From Acidobacteriota bacterium (GTDB lineage: Bacteria > Acidobacteriota > Holophagae > Holophagales > Holophagaceae), in the NCBI GenBank assembly GCA_016213735.1, contig JACQZU010000016.1, forward strand, positions 1 through 64,000: 64,000 nucleotides of DNA, given 5' to 3'. Below are positions 41,733 through 51,649 of the stretch, piece by piece. Both the position numbers and the translations under genes were made by a program. The first letter of the stretch is position 1. Each line of letters opens with the position of its first letter. The notes below the pieces were generated by a model. It was given only the letters and a program-made list of their open reading frames with translations. It made no database searches and was not told the DNA's origin.

Positions 41733-42653
41733 ATGTCCGATTCCGCCCTCCGCGTCCGCGGGCTCCGCAAGCAGTACCCCAAGGTCCTGGCCGTGGGAGG
41801 CGTGGACCTGGAGGTGCCCAGGGGCGAGGTCTTCGGTCTTCTGGGACCCAACGGGGCCGGCAAGACCACCACCCTTGAGATGATCGAGGGCATCACCGAG
41901 AAGGACGCGGGCGAGATCGAGATCCTGGGCCTCACCTGGGAACGAAGCGCCCGGGAGATCCGCGCCTCCATCGGCGTGCAGCTCCAGGCCACCAGCCTCT
42001 ACAACAAGATCACCCCCCGGGAGGCGCTGACCCTCTACGGGAGCTACTACCCCAGATCCCGGCCTGCCGAAGAATTGCTCGACCTGGTGCAGCTCACGGA
42101 AAAGGCGGATGCCTTCCACATCACCCTCAGCGGCGGGCAGCAGCAGCGATTGGCCCTGGCCATGGCCCTGGTGAACGATCCCGAGCTGGTCTTCCTGGAC
42201 GAACCCACCACGGGGCTGGATCCCCAGGCCCGGCGCAGCCTCTGGGAGGTGGTGCGGGGCATGAAACGCGAGGGGCGGACCATCATCCTCACCACCCACT
42301 ACATGGACGAGGCCGAGGCCCTCTGCGACCGCCTGGCCATCATGGACCACGGACGGGTGCTGACCACGGGCACGCCGGCGGCCCTCATCCAGGAGCTGGC
42401 GGTGCCCAGCGTGGTGGAACTCACCTTCGACGGTGCCGCGCCGGATCCTGGAGGCTTCGCGGGCCTGATCGGGACGGGGGTGGAGGCCCGGGGGGAGCTC
42501 TGGGAGATCCCCACGCGGGACCCCAAATCCGCCCTGGGGGGAATCCTGGAGGCGGCCGAGCGGGGGGCCGTGCCCTTCACCCAGGTCCACATCCGCCGGG
42601 CCACCCTGGAGGACGTGTTCCTGCACCGCACGGGGCGCAGCCTGCGGGACTGA
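41733..42653 (+). CDS. ABC transporter ATP-binding protein (ABC-2 exporter type)
   Basis: A 306-residue ATPase with every motif: Walker A GPNGAGKTT, signature LSGGQQQRLALA, Walker B LVFLDEPTTGLD, and the H-loop LTTHYMDEAEAL. The C-terminal extension of about 90 residues after DHGRVLTTGTP is the type seen in multidrug or antibiotic exporters such as DrrA/CcmA-like proteins. A gagaggttccg site precedes ATG 41733. The permease follows with about 50 bases between. Substrate unknown. Confidence 0.95.
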   Translation: MSDSALRVRGLRKQYPKVLAVGGVDLEVPRGEVFGLLGPNGAGKTTTLEMIEGITEKDAGEIEILGLTWERSAREIRASIGVQLQATSLYNKITPREALTLYGSYYPRSRPAEELLDLVQLTEKADAFHITLSGGQQQRLALAMALVNDPELVFLDEPTTGLDPQARRSLWEVVRGMKREGRTIILTTHYMDEAEALCDRLAIMDHGRVLTTGTPAALIQELAVPSVVELTFDGAAPDPGGFAGLIGTGVEARGELWEIPTRDPKSALGGILEAAERGAVPFTQVHIRRATLEDVFLHRTGRSLRD

Positions 42654-42707
42654 ATGGGGTTTTCGGAAGTTGATTCTTGGTGGTCGATTGCTGCGGTGGA
42701 GGGCTCG

Positions 42708-43763
42708 ATGTTGTTCCGGCAGTTCTGGATGGAATGGAAGCTGTACACCCGGGACCGGGGGGCCATGTTCTGGACCTTCGCCTTCCCGGTGCTCATGCTC
42801 CTGGGGTTCGGGGTGATCTTCCGGGACAGCCAGGGCCCTCAGATCCGCCTGGTGCGGATCCAGCCCACGCAGGCCGGGGCTTTCGAGGACGGTTTCCTCA
42901 AGGCCCTGGAGGAGCAGCACCTGAAGGTGGAGGCCCTGCCCCCGGACCGCGCCGAGCAGGAGTGGAAAGAGGGAAAGGTGGCGGTGCTCCTGGAGGGCAC
43001 GGAGCCCGATTGGAGGCTTCGAGTGAACGCCTACCTGGCTCCCCAGGGCATGCCGGGCATGGGGCTGGTGCAGCAGGCCTACCTGGTGGCCCAGGCCCGG
43101 GCCCTGGGCCAGGGAGAGCCCCGGCGGATCCCCTTCACGGTGGAAAGCCCCGGGCGCGTGAAGGCCCCGAGTTACGCCGCCTTTCTGCTGCCGGGCCTGG
43201 TGGGCCTCAACCTGTTGAGCATGGGTCTCTTCGCGGTGGGCATGGTCAACGTGGCCTACCGGGAGAAGGGGAAGTTCCGCCGGCTGGCCGTGACGCCCCT
43301 GCCCAAGTGGGTCTTCCTCCTGGCCCAGGTGCTCAACCGATTCCTCATCGCGGGCCTCGCCACCACGGTCCTGCTGGTGGCCGGGCGCTACATCTTCGGC
43401 ATCCAGAACCAGGGCAGCGTCCTGGCCTTTGCCCTGGTGGTCGGGCTCGGGGCCGCCGTGTTCATGGCCATGGGCTTCGCGCTTTCCGGTTTCGCGGAAA
43501 CCACCGAAGTTTACGGCGCCATCTCCAACATCGCCTTTTTCCCCCTCATGCTGCTCTCGGGGGTCTACTTCACCCTGGACGCCGCCCCGAAGTGGCTCCA
43601 GCAGGCGGTCCAGTTCTTTCCCCTGGCCCCCTTCCTCCGGGCCCTGCGGGGAATCTTCAATGACGGGGCCTCCCTCCTGGCCTACGGGCCCCAGATGGCC
43701 ATCCTGGCTGCCTGGGGGCTCCTGGCCTTCGCCCTGGCCCTTCGCCGCTTCCGGTGGACCTGA
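42708..43763 (+). CDS. ABC-2 type permease
   Basis: The 351-residue membrane partner of the preceding ATPase. One N-terminal helix (AMFWTFAFPVLMLLGFGVIF) precedes a periplasmic domain of about 130 residues. Five further hydrophobic segments follow, with the ABC-2 pattern (FFPLMLLSGVYFTLDAAPKWLQ, then PLAPFLRALRG). ATG 42708 follows ggtggagggctcg. The extracellular domain is as in bacterial efflux permeases of the YhfH/DrrB kind. The kinase gene downstream starts 42 bases after the stop, so some co-transcription with the kinases is possible. Confidence 0.93.
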   Translation: MLFRQFWMEWKLYTRDRGAMFWTFAFPVLMLLGFGVIFRDSQGPQIRLVRIQPTQAGAFEDGFLKALEEQHLKVEALPPDRAEQEWKEGKVAVLLEGTEPDWRLRVNAYLAPQGMPGMGLVQQAYLVAQARALGQGEPRRIPFTVESPGRVKAPSYAAFLLPGLVGLNLLSMGLFAVGMVNVAYREKGKFRRLAVTPLPKWVFLLAQVLNRFLIAGLATTVLLVAGRYIFGIQNQGSVLAFALVVGLGAAVFMAMGFALSGFAETTEVYGAISNIAFFPLMLLSGVYFTLDAAPKWLQQAVQFFPLAPFLRALRGIFNDGASLLAYGPQMAILAAWGLLAFALALRRFRWT

Positions 43764-43805
43764 CCATAATTCATCCCGGCCCTTTGCAGGACCGATGAGC
43801 GGCTG

Positions 43806-46800
43806 ATGCACGCCCCGGACCCGGGGCCCGCCCCCACGGGACCCATGGACCCCTTCCTGTCCCAGGCCCTGGACAAGGCCCGGGACGCCAAGTTCGGCAT
43901 TCTGCCGGACGCTCGCATCTTCTATGTGAACGAGGCTGCCTGCAGGAGCCTGGGGTACTCCCGGGAGGAACTCCTGGGCCTGTCCGTCCCCGACCTGGAT
44001 CCCAACTTCCCCATGGCCCGCTGGGCCTCCCACTGGGAGGAAGTCCGGTCCGCCGGCACCCTCCTCGTCGAAAGCCTCCACCGCCGGAAGGACGGCGGAC
44101 TGATCCCCGTGGAGATCTCCATCACCATGCTCAGGGTCGGGGCGGAAGAGCGCCTCTTCGCCTCCGCCCGGGACAATTCCTGGCGGGCATCCGCGGAGGC
44201 AGCCCTGCGGGCCAGCGAAGCGCGGTTCAGGACCATTTTCGAAAACGAGCCCGAGTGCGTGAAGGTGGTGGCTCCCGACGGAACCCTCCTGGACATGAAC
44301 CCCGCGGGCCTTGCCATGCTGGAGGTGGACGACCCCTCCCAGGCCATCGGTCATCCCATCACCGAGTGGGTCCCTCCCGAACAGCTTCCGGCCTTTCTCT
44401 CCATTGCCCGGCGCGTCATGCAGGGAGAGACGGTCGAGGGCTCCTTCCAGATGGTCGGGGGCCGGGGAACGAGGCGCTGGATGGAGACGCGCGCAGCCCC
44501 CTGGCGGGACGGAGAGGGCGCCGTGGGCGGCCTCCTGGCCGTGACCCGGGACATCTCCGCCCGGAAACGGGCGGAGGAGGAACTGGTGGCGGCCGAACAG
44601 CGCTACCGGGGCCTCTTCGAGACCATGGCCCAGGGGGTGGTGTACCAGGACGCCGAGGGGCGGATCACGGCCGCCAATCCAGCGGCCGAGCGGATCCTGG
44701 GCCTGAGTCTGGCCCAGATGATGGGGCTGACCTCGATGGACCCTCGCTGGGGAGTCATTCACCCGGACGGGAGCCCCTTCCCCGGCCAGGACCACCCCGC
44801 CATGGTGGCCCTTCGGACCGGTCAGCCGGTGCGGGATGTCCTGATGGGGATCTTCCATCCGGGCACGGAGCGGCACCGCTGGGCCCTGGTGAGCGCCGTG
44901 CCCGAAACGCGGCCCGGGGAAGAAGGCCCCTGGCAGGTGTTTGCCACCCTCACCGACGTCACGGAACTCACCGACGCCCGCCAAGCCCTTGAAACCGCCG
45001 AGCGGCGGCTCCGAACGGTGGTGTCGAACTCCGACGCGGTGATCTTCCAGCTGGATCCGGAGGGCCGATTCCTGCTTTCGGAAGGGCGGGGCCTGGCGGG
45101 TCTGGGGCTCCGGCAGGGCCAGGTGGTGGGGCTCTCCGCGCTTGAGATGTACAAGGACTTCCCTGAGATTCTCGCGGCCCTGCGCACCGGTCTGGACGGG
45201 AAGTCCGCCCGCGGCCTGACCGAAATCCAGGGGAAGGTGTTCGACAATTTCATCACGCCCGTCCTGGACGAGGGGGGCCGGGTCGAAAGCGTGATCGGCA
45301 TCGCCACCGACATCACCGAGAAGGTCAGGATGGAACGGGCCCTCCGCGACAGCGAGGCCCGCTTCCGCTTGATGGCCGAGAGCCTTCCCGTGGTGCTCTA
45401 CGAGCTTCGCCAGGAGGGGGAGAGTCAATCCTTCACCTACGTCAGCGAGAGGATCCAGAGCCTGGCGGGAATCACCGCCACCCGGATGACCGCCGACCCG
45501 GAGGCCTTCTTCGACCTCGTCCACCCCGAAGACTTGCCGGGGCTCCGGGCCGCCGGAGCCCAGGCCGCGGCCAAGCTCACCCCCCTGTCGGTGGAATTCC
45601 GCCTCACCCGGCCCGACGGGGAGCTTCGCTGGATTCACGCCGAACGCCTGCCCCGGGCATCGAATTCCCTGTCCAGCATTTGGAGCGGCTACCTCAGGGA
45701 CATCACGGAGCAGCGGCGGGCGGCCCAGGCCCTGCGGGACAGCGAGGCCAGCTACCGGGGGCTTTTCGATTCGGTGGGTGAGGCCATCTACATTCAGGAT
45801 TCCAGCGGCCATTTCCTGGATGTGAACCGGGGGGCGGAAGAAATGTATGGCTACACCCGGGAGGAACTGGTGGGGCAGAGCCCCGCGTTGGTCTCCGCCC
45901 CGGGTCGCAACAACATCCCTGACGTGATGCGCTGTGTGGAGCGTGCCTTCGCGGGGGAACCGCAGCAATTCGAATTCTGGGGGCTCCGGAAGAACGGGGA
46001 GGTCTTTCCCAAGGAGGTGCGACTCTACCGGGGCACCTACTTCGGTCAGAAGGTGGTCATCGCCATCGCCACCGACATCACCGAGCGGCGCCGCACCGAG
46101 GACGCCTTCCGTCAGGCCCAGAAGCTCGAAAGCCTCGGCATCCTGGCGGGCGGCATCGCCCACGATTTCAACAACCTGCTCACGGCCATCATGGGCAACC
46201 TCAACCTTGCCCAGGATCTCGTCGGGGAGCACGGAGGAGCCCGACCCCTGCTCGACAAGGTGGAGCAGACCGTCGTCCGGGCCTCGGACCTGAGCCGGCA
46301 GATGCTGGCCTACTCGGGGAAGGGGCATTTCGTCATCCGGCCCCAGGACCTCAATCAGATCGTGCGGGAAATGACGGGCCTTCTCCAGGTCTCCCTCCCC
46401 AAAAAGGTGCACCTGGACCTGCAGCTGGCCTCGTCCCTGCCTCTTTTCCGTGCGGACGCGGCCCAGATCCAGCAGGTGGTGATGAACCTCGTCACCAATG
46501 CGGGGGAGGCCATCGGGGATCAGGAGGGCCACATCACGGTCGCAACCTTTATGGCCGACCTGGACCGTGAGGTCCTCACCGCCGGCTTCCCCGGACAGTC
46601 CCTGGATGCCGGGACCTACCTCGTGCTGTCGGTCACGGACACGGGCTGCGGGATCTCGCCGGACATCCGCTCCCGGATCTTCGATCCCTTCTTCACCACC
46701 AAGAGTTCGGGACGGGGCCTGGGACTTTCCGCCATGCTGGGCATCCTGAGGGGACACGAGGCCGGGATCCGAATCCAAAGCGAGGTCGGACAGGGGAGCA

Positions 46801-47249
46801 CCTTCGAGGTGTTCTTCCCGGCGGGGGACGGCCTGGAACGGCTGGAAGAGATCGAACCGACCCCCAGCCGGCGGCGGCGGGCGGGCACCATCCTTCTCGT
46901 GGACGATGAGGAGATGATCCTGGAGGCCACGGGCGCGGCCCTGGAGGCGCAGGGTTTCCGGGTCGTCCGGGCGCGGGACGGGGTGCAGGCCATGGAACGC
47001 TTCATGGAACTGGGCAGCGACCTGGCCCTGGTGTTCATGGACCTGAGCATGCCGCGGATGGACGGGACGGCGGCGTTCCTGGCCATGCACCATTCCCTCG
47101 CCGACGTGCCGGTGATCCTCACCAGCGGCTACGACCAGAAGGAGGCCAGCGAGGACCTCCAGGCCCTGGGGCTCGCGGGCTTCGTCCAGAAACCCTACCG
47201 TTTCCACGACCTCGCCCGAGAAATAGACCGAGTCCTGGGTTCAACCTGA
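43806..47249 (+). CDS. Hybrid histidine kinase with six PAS-type domains
   Basis: A soluble 1147-residue sensor. About six PAS/PAC units occupy residues 20-765, most ending with a PAC motif ([36 protein letters not shown]). HisKA follows with His near 786 (GGIAHDFNN), then the ATPase domain ([35 protein letters not shown]). The receiver has the acidic pocket LVDDEE and phospho-acceptor Asp near 1079 (VFMDLSMP), and ends [10 protein letters not shown]. There is no transmembrane segment. Its last PAS and catalytic parts closely match the next gene, while the N-termini differ. No output regulator is encoded nearby. The start could also be ATG 43845. Confidence 0.93.
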   Translation: MHAPDPGPAPTGPMDPFLSQALDKARDAKFGILPDARIFYVNEAACRSLGYSREELLGLSVPDLDPNFPMARWASHWEEVRSAGTLLVESLHRRKDGGLIPVEISITMLRVGAEERLFASARDNSWRASAEAALRASEARFRTIFENEPECVKVVAPDGTLLDMNPAGLAMLEVDDPSQAIGHPITEWVPPEQLPAFLSIARRVMQGETVEGSFQMVGGRGTRRWMETRAAPWRDGEGAVGGLLAVTRDISARKRAEEELVAAEQRYRGLFETMAQGVVYQDAEGRITAANPAAERILGLSLAQMMGLTSMDPRWGVIHPDGSPFPGQDHPAMVALRTGQPVRDVLMGIFHPGTERHRWALVSAVPETRPGEEGPWQVFATLTDVTELTDARQALETAERRLRTVVSNSDAVIFQLDPEGRFLLSEGRGLAGLGLRQGQVVGLSALEMYKDFPEILAALRTGLDGKSARGLTEIQGKVFDNFITPVLDEGGRVESVIGIATDITEKVRMERALRDSEARFRLMAESLPVVLYELRQEGESQSFTYVSERIQSLAGITATRMTADPEAFFDLVHPEDLPGLRAAGAQAAAKLTPLSVEFRLTRPDGELRWIHAERLPRASNSLSSIWSGYLRDITEQRRAAQALRDSEASYRGLFDSVGEAIYIQDSSGHFLDVNRGAEEMYGYTREELVGQSPALVSAPGRNNIPDVMRCVERAFAGEPQQFEFWGLRKNGEVFPKEVRLYRGTYFGQKVVIAIATDITERRRTEDAFRQAQKLESLGILAGGIAHDFNNLLTAIMGNLNLAQDLVGEHGGARPLLDKVEQTVVRASDLSRQMLAYSGKGHFVIRPQDLNQIVREMTGLLQVSLPKKVHLDLQLASSLPLFRADAAQIQQVVMNLVTNAGEAIGDQEGHITVATFMADLDREVLTAGFPGQSLDAGTYLVLSVTDTGCGISPDIRSRIFDPFFTTKSSGRGLGLSAMLGILRGHEAGIRIQSEVGQGSTFEVFFPAGDGLERLEEIEPTPSRRRRAGTILLVDDEEMILEATGAALEAQGFRVVRARDGVQAMERFMELGSDLALVFMDLSMPRMDGTAAFLAMHHSLADVPVILTSGYDQKEASEDLQALGLAGFVQKPYRFHDLAREIDRVLGST

Positions 47250-47407
47250 GCCAGCGGAAAATGACCAAATCGGGTGGACGAGGGTTTCAGCCGCGGGAGG
47301 CTGGGCCGGTCTTGCCGACTGGCGTGGCCTTCCACTCGTCCGGACCCTGAAACCCAATGGGGCCCGGAGGTCGCAAACCCGACACCTCGGGAGTTCGAAG
47401 GTCTACA

Positions 47408-50308
47408 ATGGGTCAGGTCTCTCGACCCTCCTCTGGTTTTCACATGATGCAGCAGGGCCCCTCGCCTGCTAACCACGGATTTCCCTCCGACCTGGGGGAT
47501 CCTTCGCCGATGTTCCAGGAGAGGGAGATCGCAGCCCTCCACCGCCTGGTCCAGGTTGCTTCCCAGGCGAATTCCGCGGAATCACTCTGCGCCGGCGCCC
47601 TCGACGCCGTGGCGGGGGCCATGCAGGTGGACCGGGCCGCCATCCTCCTGGCGGATGCCTCGGGGCAACTCCGCTTCACAGCCTGGACGGGCCTCAGCGA
47701 AACCTACCGCCAGGCCGTGGACGGTCACAACCCCTGGGCGCCCGGTGTCCGGGATCCCTCGCCCGTGGTGGTGAACGAGGCGGACACGGATCCCGGAACC
47801 CGCTCCTTCAGCCAGGCCCTGGCCCTGGAAGAGATCCGCAGCCTGGCCTTCATCCCTCTCGTCCACCAGGAGCACCTCATCGGAAAGTTCGTGCTCTACG
47901 GGCGGGAGAACGGGTGCTTCGGCCCCCCCGAACTGCGCCTGGCCCGGGCCCTCGCAGGGGCGGTGGCCCCCTCCGTGGTCCGCCTCCGCCAGGAGGGGGC
48001 CCTGCGAGAGCGGGAAACATGGCTGGAGGCCCTGTTCAAAGCCCTTCCGGTGATGATCTACGAGGCCGAGACAGGATCTCCCTTCGGGGCGACCTGGGTG
48101 AGCCCCAACGTCCGCGACATGACCGGGTTCCCTGCCGAAGTGTTCCTCACCGAGCCGGACTTCTGGAGCCACCGGATCCATCCCGAGGACCGGGAGCAGG
48201 TTCTGAAGTCCTTCCGGGAAGCCCGGATGGGCGTTCCCATCGAGGTGAAGTACCGATGGCAGGTCTCCGACGGGAGCTACCACTGGTTCCTGGAAAGGGC
48301 CGAGCCGAGGGAGCCCTTGCCTGGAGGCCGCTTCCGCTTGGTGGGGATCTGGTACGACATCACCGACCGAATGCGGGAGGGCGAGGCCCTGGTCCACAGC
48401 GAAGAGAAGTTTGCCCGGGCCTTCCACGGCAGCCCCGACGCCCTTCTCATCACCCGCCTGAAGGACGGCGTCCTGCTGGACGTCAACGAAGGATTCCTGG
48501 AGGTCACGGGGTGGAAACGGGAGGAGGCGGTGGGTCGAAGCACGGCCGACCTGGGCCTCTGGGTCCACCCTGAGGATCGGCAGCGCCTTATTGAGGGCCT
48601 TCAGAGGAACGGATTCGTGAAGGACCTGGAATCCACCTTCCGGGGCAAGGGCGGGCGCACCGGGATCGGGTGGGTCTCGGCGGCGCTCATCCAGGTGGAC
48701 GGAGAGCCCTGCGTGCTCACGGTCTCCCGGGACATCACCGAACGCAAGCGCTTCGAGGAGGCCATGCGCGCCAGCGAGGCCAGCTACCGGGGCCTCTTCG
48801 ACTGCGTCCGCGACGCGATTTACGTCCTGGACCAGGAAGGCCGCTTCCTCGACGTCAACCAGGGGGCCGTGGCCATGTACGGCTACGCCCGTGAGGAACT
48901 CATCGGAATGACCCCCGCCTCGGTGTCCGCCTCGGGGCGGAACGACCTGGTGGCCGTGGGGGGAATGCTGGAGCAGGCCTTCCACGGCAGGCCCCAGCAC
49001 TTCGAATTCTGGGGCCGCCGGAAGAATGGTGAACCCTTCCCCAAGGAGGTGCGCCTTTATCCCGGGAACTACTTCGGGAAGAAAGTGGTCATCGCCCTCG
49101 CCCAGGACATCACGGAGCGCAAGCGGGCGGAGGAATCCCTGCGCCAGACCCAGAAACTGGAAAGCCTCGGCCTCCTGGCCGGAGGCATTGCCCACGACTT
49201 CAACAACCTCCTGACCGCCCTGCTGGGAAACCTGAACCTGGCCCAGGCCCGGGTCCACCCCTCCTCCCCGGCCCTGGCCAACCTGGCGGACATGGAACGG
49301 ATCCTCCTCAGGGCCTCCGACTTGACCAACCAGATGCTGGCCTACTCGGGCAGGGGTCACTTCGTGGTGAAGGCCCACGACCTCAACGCCCTGGTGCGGG
49401 AAATGGCCGACCTGCTCCGGGTCACGCTGCCGAAGAAGGTGCGACTCGAACTGGATCTGTCGCCGGACCTGCCCGCCGTCCTCCTGGACGGCTCCCAGGC
49501 CCAGCAGGTGGTGATGAATCTCGTCACCAACGCCGCGGACGCGATCGGAGAATCCGAGGGTCGGATCCTCATCGCGACGGAGGAATGCACGGTGGAGGCC
49601 GGAGCCGTGGCCTCCGCGGTCCCGGGCCAGACCCTTCCCCCGGGACCCCACATCAGGCTCAGGGTGGTGGATTCGGGCTGCGGGATGACCCCGGAGGTTC
49701 AGGCCCGCATCTTCGATCCTTTCTTCACCACCAAGTCCAAGGGGCGCGGGTTGGGTCTCTCAGCCATGCTGGGCATTCTGCGAGGTCACGGCGGGGGGCT
49801 CAGGATCCAAACCGATCCGGGTCGGGGATGCGAGTTCCAGGTGTTCTTCCCCGTGCGCCCTGGAGGCTCCGCATCCCCCCATCAGGCCAAGGGTGGCGCA
49901 AGGCCCCATTTCCAAGGGACCGTGCTCCTGGTGGACGACGAGGAAATCATCCTTGAATCCACCGGGGAAGCCCTCCGGTCCTTCGGGCTGGACGTTCTGT
50001 GCGCCCGGGACGGCGTGCAGGCCCTGGATCAATTCCGGCAGAGGCCGGACCTGGCGTTGGTGCTCATGGACGTGAGCATGCCGCGCATGGACGGGCCCAC
50101 CGCCTTCCTGGCCATGCGGGAATTGCGGCCAGGGACCCCCGTCCTCCTCTCCAGCGGGTTCGACCAGGGCGGACACCTGGAAGCCCTGAAGGCGGACGGG
50201 TTGGCCGGCTTCCTTCCCAAGCCCTACCGGGTCCAGGACCTGGCCGCGGCCCTCAGGAATGTGCTGGACCCGGCTACCGTGGGGCTGCCCCCGGAGGCTC
50301 TCGGGTAG
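47408..50308 (+). CDS. Hybrid histidine kinase (GAF-PAS-PAS-PAS-HisKA-HATPase-REC)
   Basis: A 966-residue (from 47408) soluble sensor. A GAF domain (about 40-215; ALDAVAGAMQVDRAAILLAD) is followed by three PAS/PAC units (about 220-335, 340-460, 465-580). The His is near 596 (GGIAHDFNN), then NLVTNAADAI, VDSGCGM and [18 protein letters not shown]. The receiver has phospho-acceptor Asp near 888 (VLMDVSMP). In-frame starts at 47357, 47444 and 47510 compete; 47408 has gaagg at good spacing. The last PAS and the kinase core are near duplicates of the preceding gene (shared [18 protein letters not shown]), which points to tandem duplication with exchange of sensor domains. Confidence 0.92.
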   Translation: MGQVSRPSSGFHMMQQGPSPANHGFPSDLGDPSPMFQEREIAALHRLVQVASQANSAESLCAGALDAVAGAMQVDRAAILLADASGQLRFTAWTGLSETYRQAVDGHNPWAPGVRDPSPVVVNEADTDPGTRSFSQALALEEIRSLAFIPLVHQEHLIGKFVLYGRENGCFGPPELRLARALAGAVAPSVVRLRQEGALRERETWLEALFKALPVMIYEAETGSPFGATWVSPNVRDMTGFPAEVFLTEPDFWSHRIHPEDREQVLKSFREARMGVPIEVKYRWQVSDGSYHWFLERAEPREPLPGGRFRLVGIWYDITDRMREGEALVHSEEKFARAFHGSPDALLITRLKDGVLLDVNEGFLEVTGWKREEAVGRSTADLGLWVHPEDRQRLIEGLQRNGFVKDLESTFRGKGGRTGIGWVSAALIQVDGEPCVLTVSRDITERKRFEEAMRASEASYRGLFDCVRDAIYVLDQEGRFLDVNQGAVAMYGYAREELIGMTPASVSASGRNDLVAVGGMLEQAFHGRPQHFEFWGRRKNGEPFPKEVRLYPGNYFGKKVVIALAQDITERKRAEESLRQTQKLESLGLLAGGIAHDFNNLLTALLGNLNLAQARVHPSSPALANLADMERILLRASDLTNQMLAYSGRGHFVVKAHDLNALVREMADLLRVTLPKKVRLELDLSPDLPAVLLDGSQAQQVVMNLVTNAADAIGESEGRILIATEECTVEAGAVASAVPGQTLPPGPHIRLRVVDSGCGMTPEVQARIFDPFFTTKSKGRGLGLSAMLGILRGHGGGLRIQTDPGRGCEFQVFFPVRPGGSASPHQAKGGARPHFQGTVLLVDDEEIILESTGEALRSFGLDVLCARDGVQALDQFRQRPDLALVLMDVSMPRMDGPTAFLAMRELRPGTPVLLSSGFDQGGHLEALKADGLAGFLPKPYRVQDLAAALRNVLDPATVGLPPEALG

Positions 50309-50317
50309 CCTGTTGGG

Positions 50318-51589
50318 ATGGACAGCAAGCGTGCCCGGTTCGCCATCTTCCTCACGGTATTCGTGGACCTCCTGGGCTTCGGCATCGTCATCCCGATCCT
50401 TCCGCTCTACGCCAAGGGGATCGCCGACCATCCTTCCCCCTGGATGGAGGCCGTCAACGGGGCCCTGCACCTGCAGCACCCCGGCGCCTTCTGGGCGGGA
50501 ATGGCCTTCGTGGCGTTCAGCGTCATGCAATTTTTCGCAGCCCCCTTCCTGGGCCGTATCTCCGACCGCACCGGCCGCCGCCCGGTGCTGTGGGTTTCTC
50601 TCCTGGGCGCCGCCGCCAGTTACCTCCTCATGGCGGTGACGGACCGCTATGAGTGGGTCCTGGCGGCCCGCATCCTCGGAGGTCTGCTGGGAGCCAACAT
50701 CCCCGTGGCCCAGGCGGCCATGGCCGACACGTCCACCCCCGAGGAGCGCAGCAAGGTGCTCGGAATGGTGGGGGCGGCCTTCGGCCTGGGCTTCGTGCTG
50801 GGGCCGGCTCTGGCTGGGCTGCTTTCCGGTTCGGCCCTCGGTGTGAGGATCTACGCCTCCCATGGTTGGCACCTGCCCTTCTTCGTGGCGGCGGCCCTGA
50901 GCCTCCTGGCCTCACTCCTGGTGCTCGTCTGGGTGCCCGAGACCCTGCCCCCCGACGTGCGGGAACGATCCAAGGGCGGGGAGAGCCGGGGGCATGCCCT
51001 CAAGGTCGCCCTCGGGCGTCCCGGCATGCCCCAGGTGCTGGGGATCTCTCTGCTCGCCATGACCGGATTCGCCATCATGGAAGGCACCTTCGCGCTCCTG
51101 GCCAATGCCCGCTTCGGGTTCAGGCAGCGGGAGGTGGGCTACCTCTTCGGGGCGGTGGGCATTCTCATGGTGATCTACCAGGGCGGGCTGGTGCGGATCG
51201 TCGCCCGCCGCGTTCCGGAGCGGGTCGCGTTGTGGACGGGCCTGGCCATGATGGGGCTCTCCCTTCCCCTGCTGCCGGTGGCGCCCTGGGCCGCGCCCTT
51301 CCTGCTCACCTTCATTCCGCTCTCCTGGGGTTCGGGCATGGGCACCACCGCCGCCCAGGCCCTGGCCAGCCAGCTCACCCCGCCGGAGGACCAGGGCAGC
51401 CTCTTCGGGGTGCTGAACGCGGTCGCCGGGGTCGGGCGCATCCTGGGCCCCCTGGCGGGAACCTTCACCTTCGCCCGCTGGGGCACCCATGCTCCCTACT
51501 GGCTGGCGGCAGGCTGCCTGGGCGTGGGCCTGGCCCTGGCCCTCAGCCTACCCCGCGTGGAGGCCCGGGGCAGCCATCCCGCGGCGTGA
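50318..51589 (+). CDS. MFS transporter, TetA/drug:H+ antiporter-like
   Basis: A 423-residue protein with twelve predicted membrane segments. The N-terminal half has the DHA1 pattern VFVDLLGFGIVIPILPLY, and the loop 2-3 motif GRISDRTGRRPVL is the MFS signature. Motif C appears as GAAFGLGFVLGPALAG. These features match the TetA-like H+ antiporter group, but the periplasmic loop between helices 1 and 2 (HPSPWMEAVNGALHLQHPG) is longer than usual. Substrate cannot be inferred. It starts 9 bases after the kinase stop and may share its transcript. Confidence 0.9.
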   Translation: MDSKRARFAIFLTVFVDLLGFGIVIPILPLYAKGIADHPSPWMEAVNGALHLQHPGAFWAGMAFVAFSVMQFFAAPFLGRISDRTGRRPVLWVSLLGAAASYLLMAVTDRYEWVLAARILGGLLGANIPVAQAAMADTSTPEERSKVLGMVGAAFGLGFVLGPALAGLLSGSALGVRIYASHGWHLPFFVAAALSLLASLLVLVWVPETLPPDVRERSKGGESRGHALKVALGRPGMPQVLGISLLAMTGFAIMEGTFALLANARFGFRQREVGYLFGAVGILMVIYQGGLVRIVARRVPERVALWTGLAMMGLSLPLLPVAPWAAPFLLTFIPLSWGSGMGTTAAQALASQLTPPEDQGSLFGVLNAVAGVGRILGPLAGTFTFARWGTHAPYWLAAGCLGVGLALALSLPRVEARGSHPAA

Positions 51590-51649
51590 GGGCGGTCACC
51601 GCCGAGCCCTGGGAGGATGGGTCATGATGGGAGCCTGCGCGAGGTCGGC

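Noticed and set aside
41559-47207. A 1882-codon open frame on the minus strand
   Set aside because: It runs antisense through ispE, the ABC exporter genes and a PAS kinase, all with clear family motifs. Long antisense frames are expected at this GC content.
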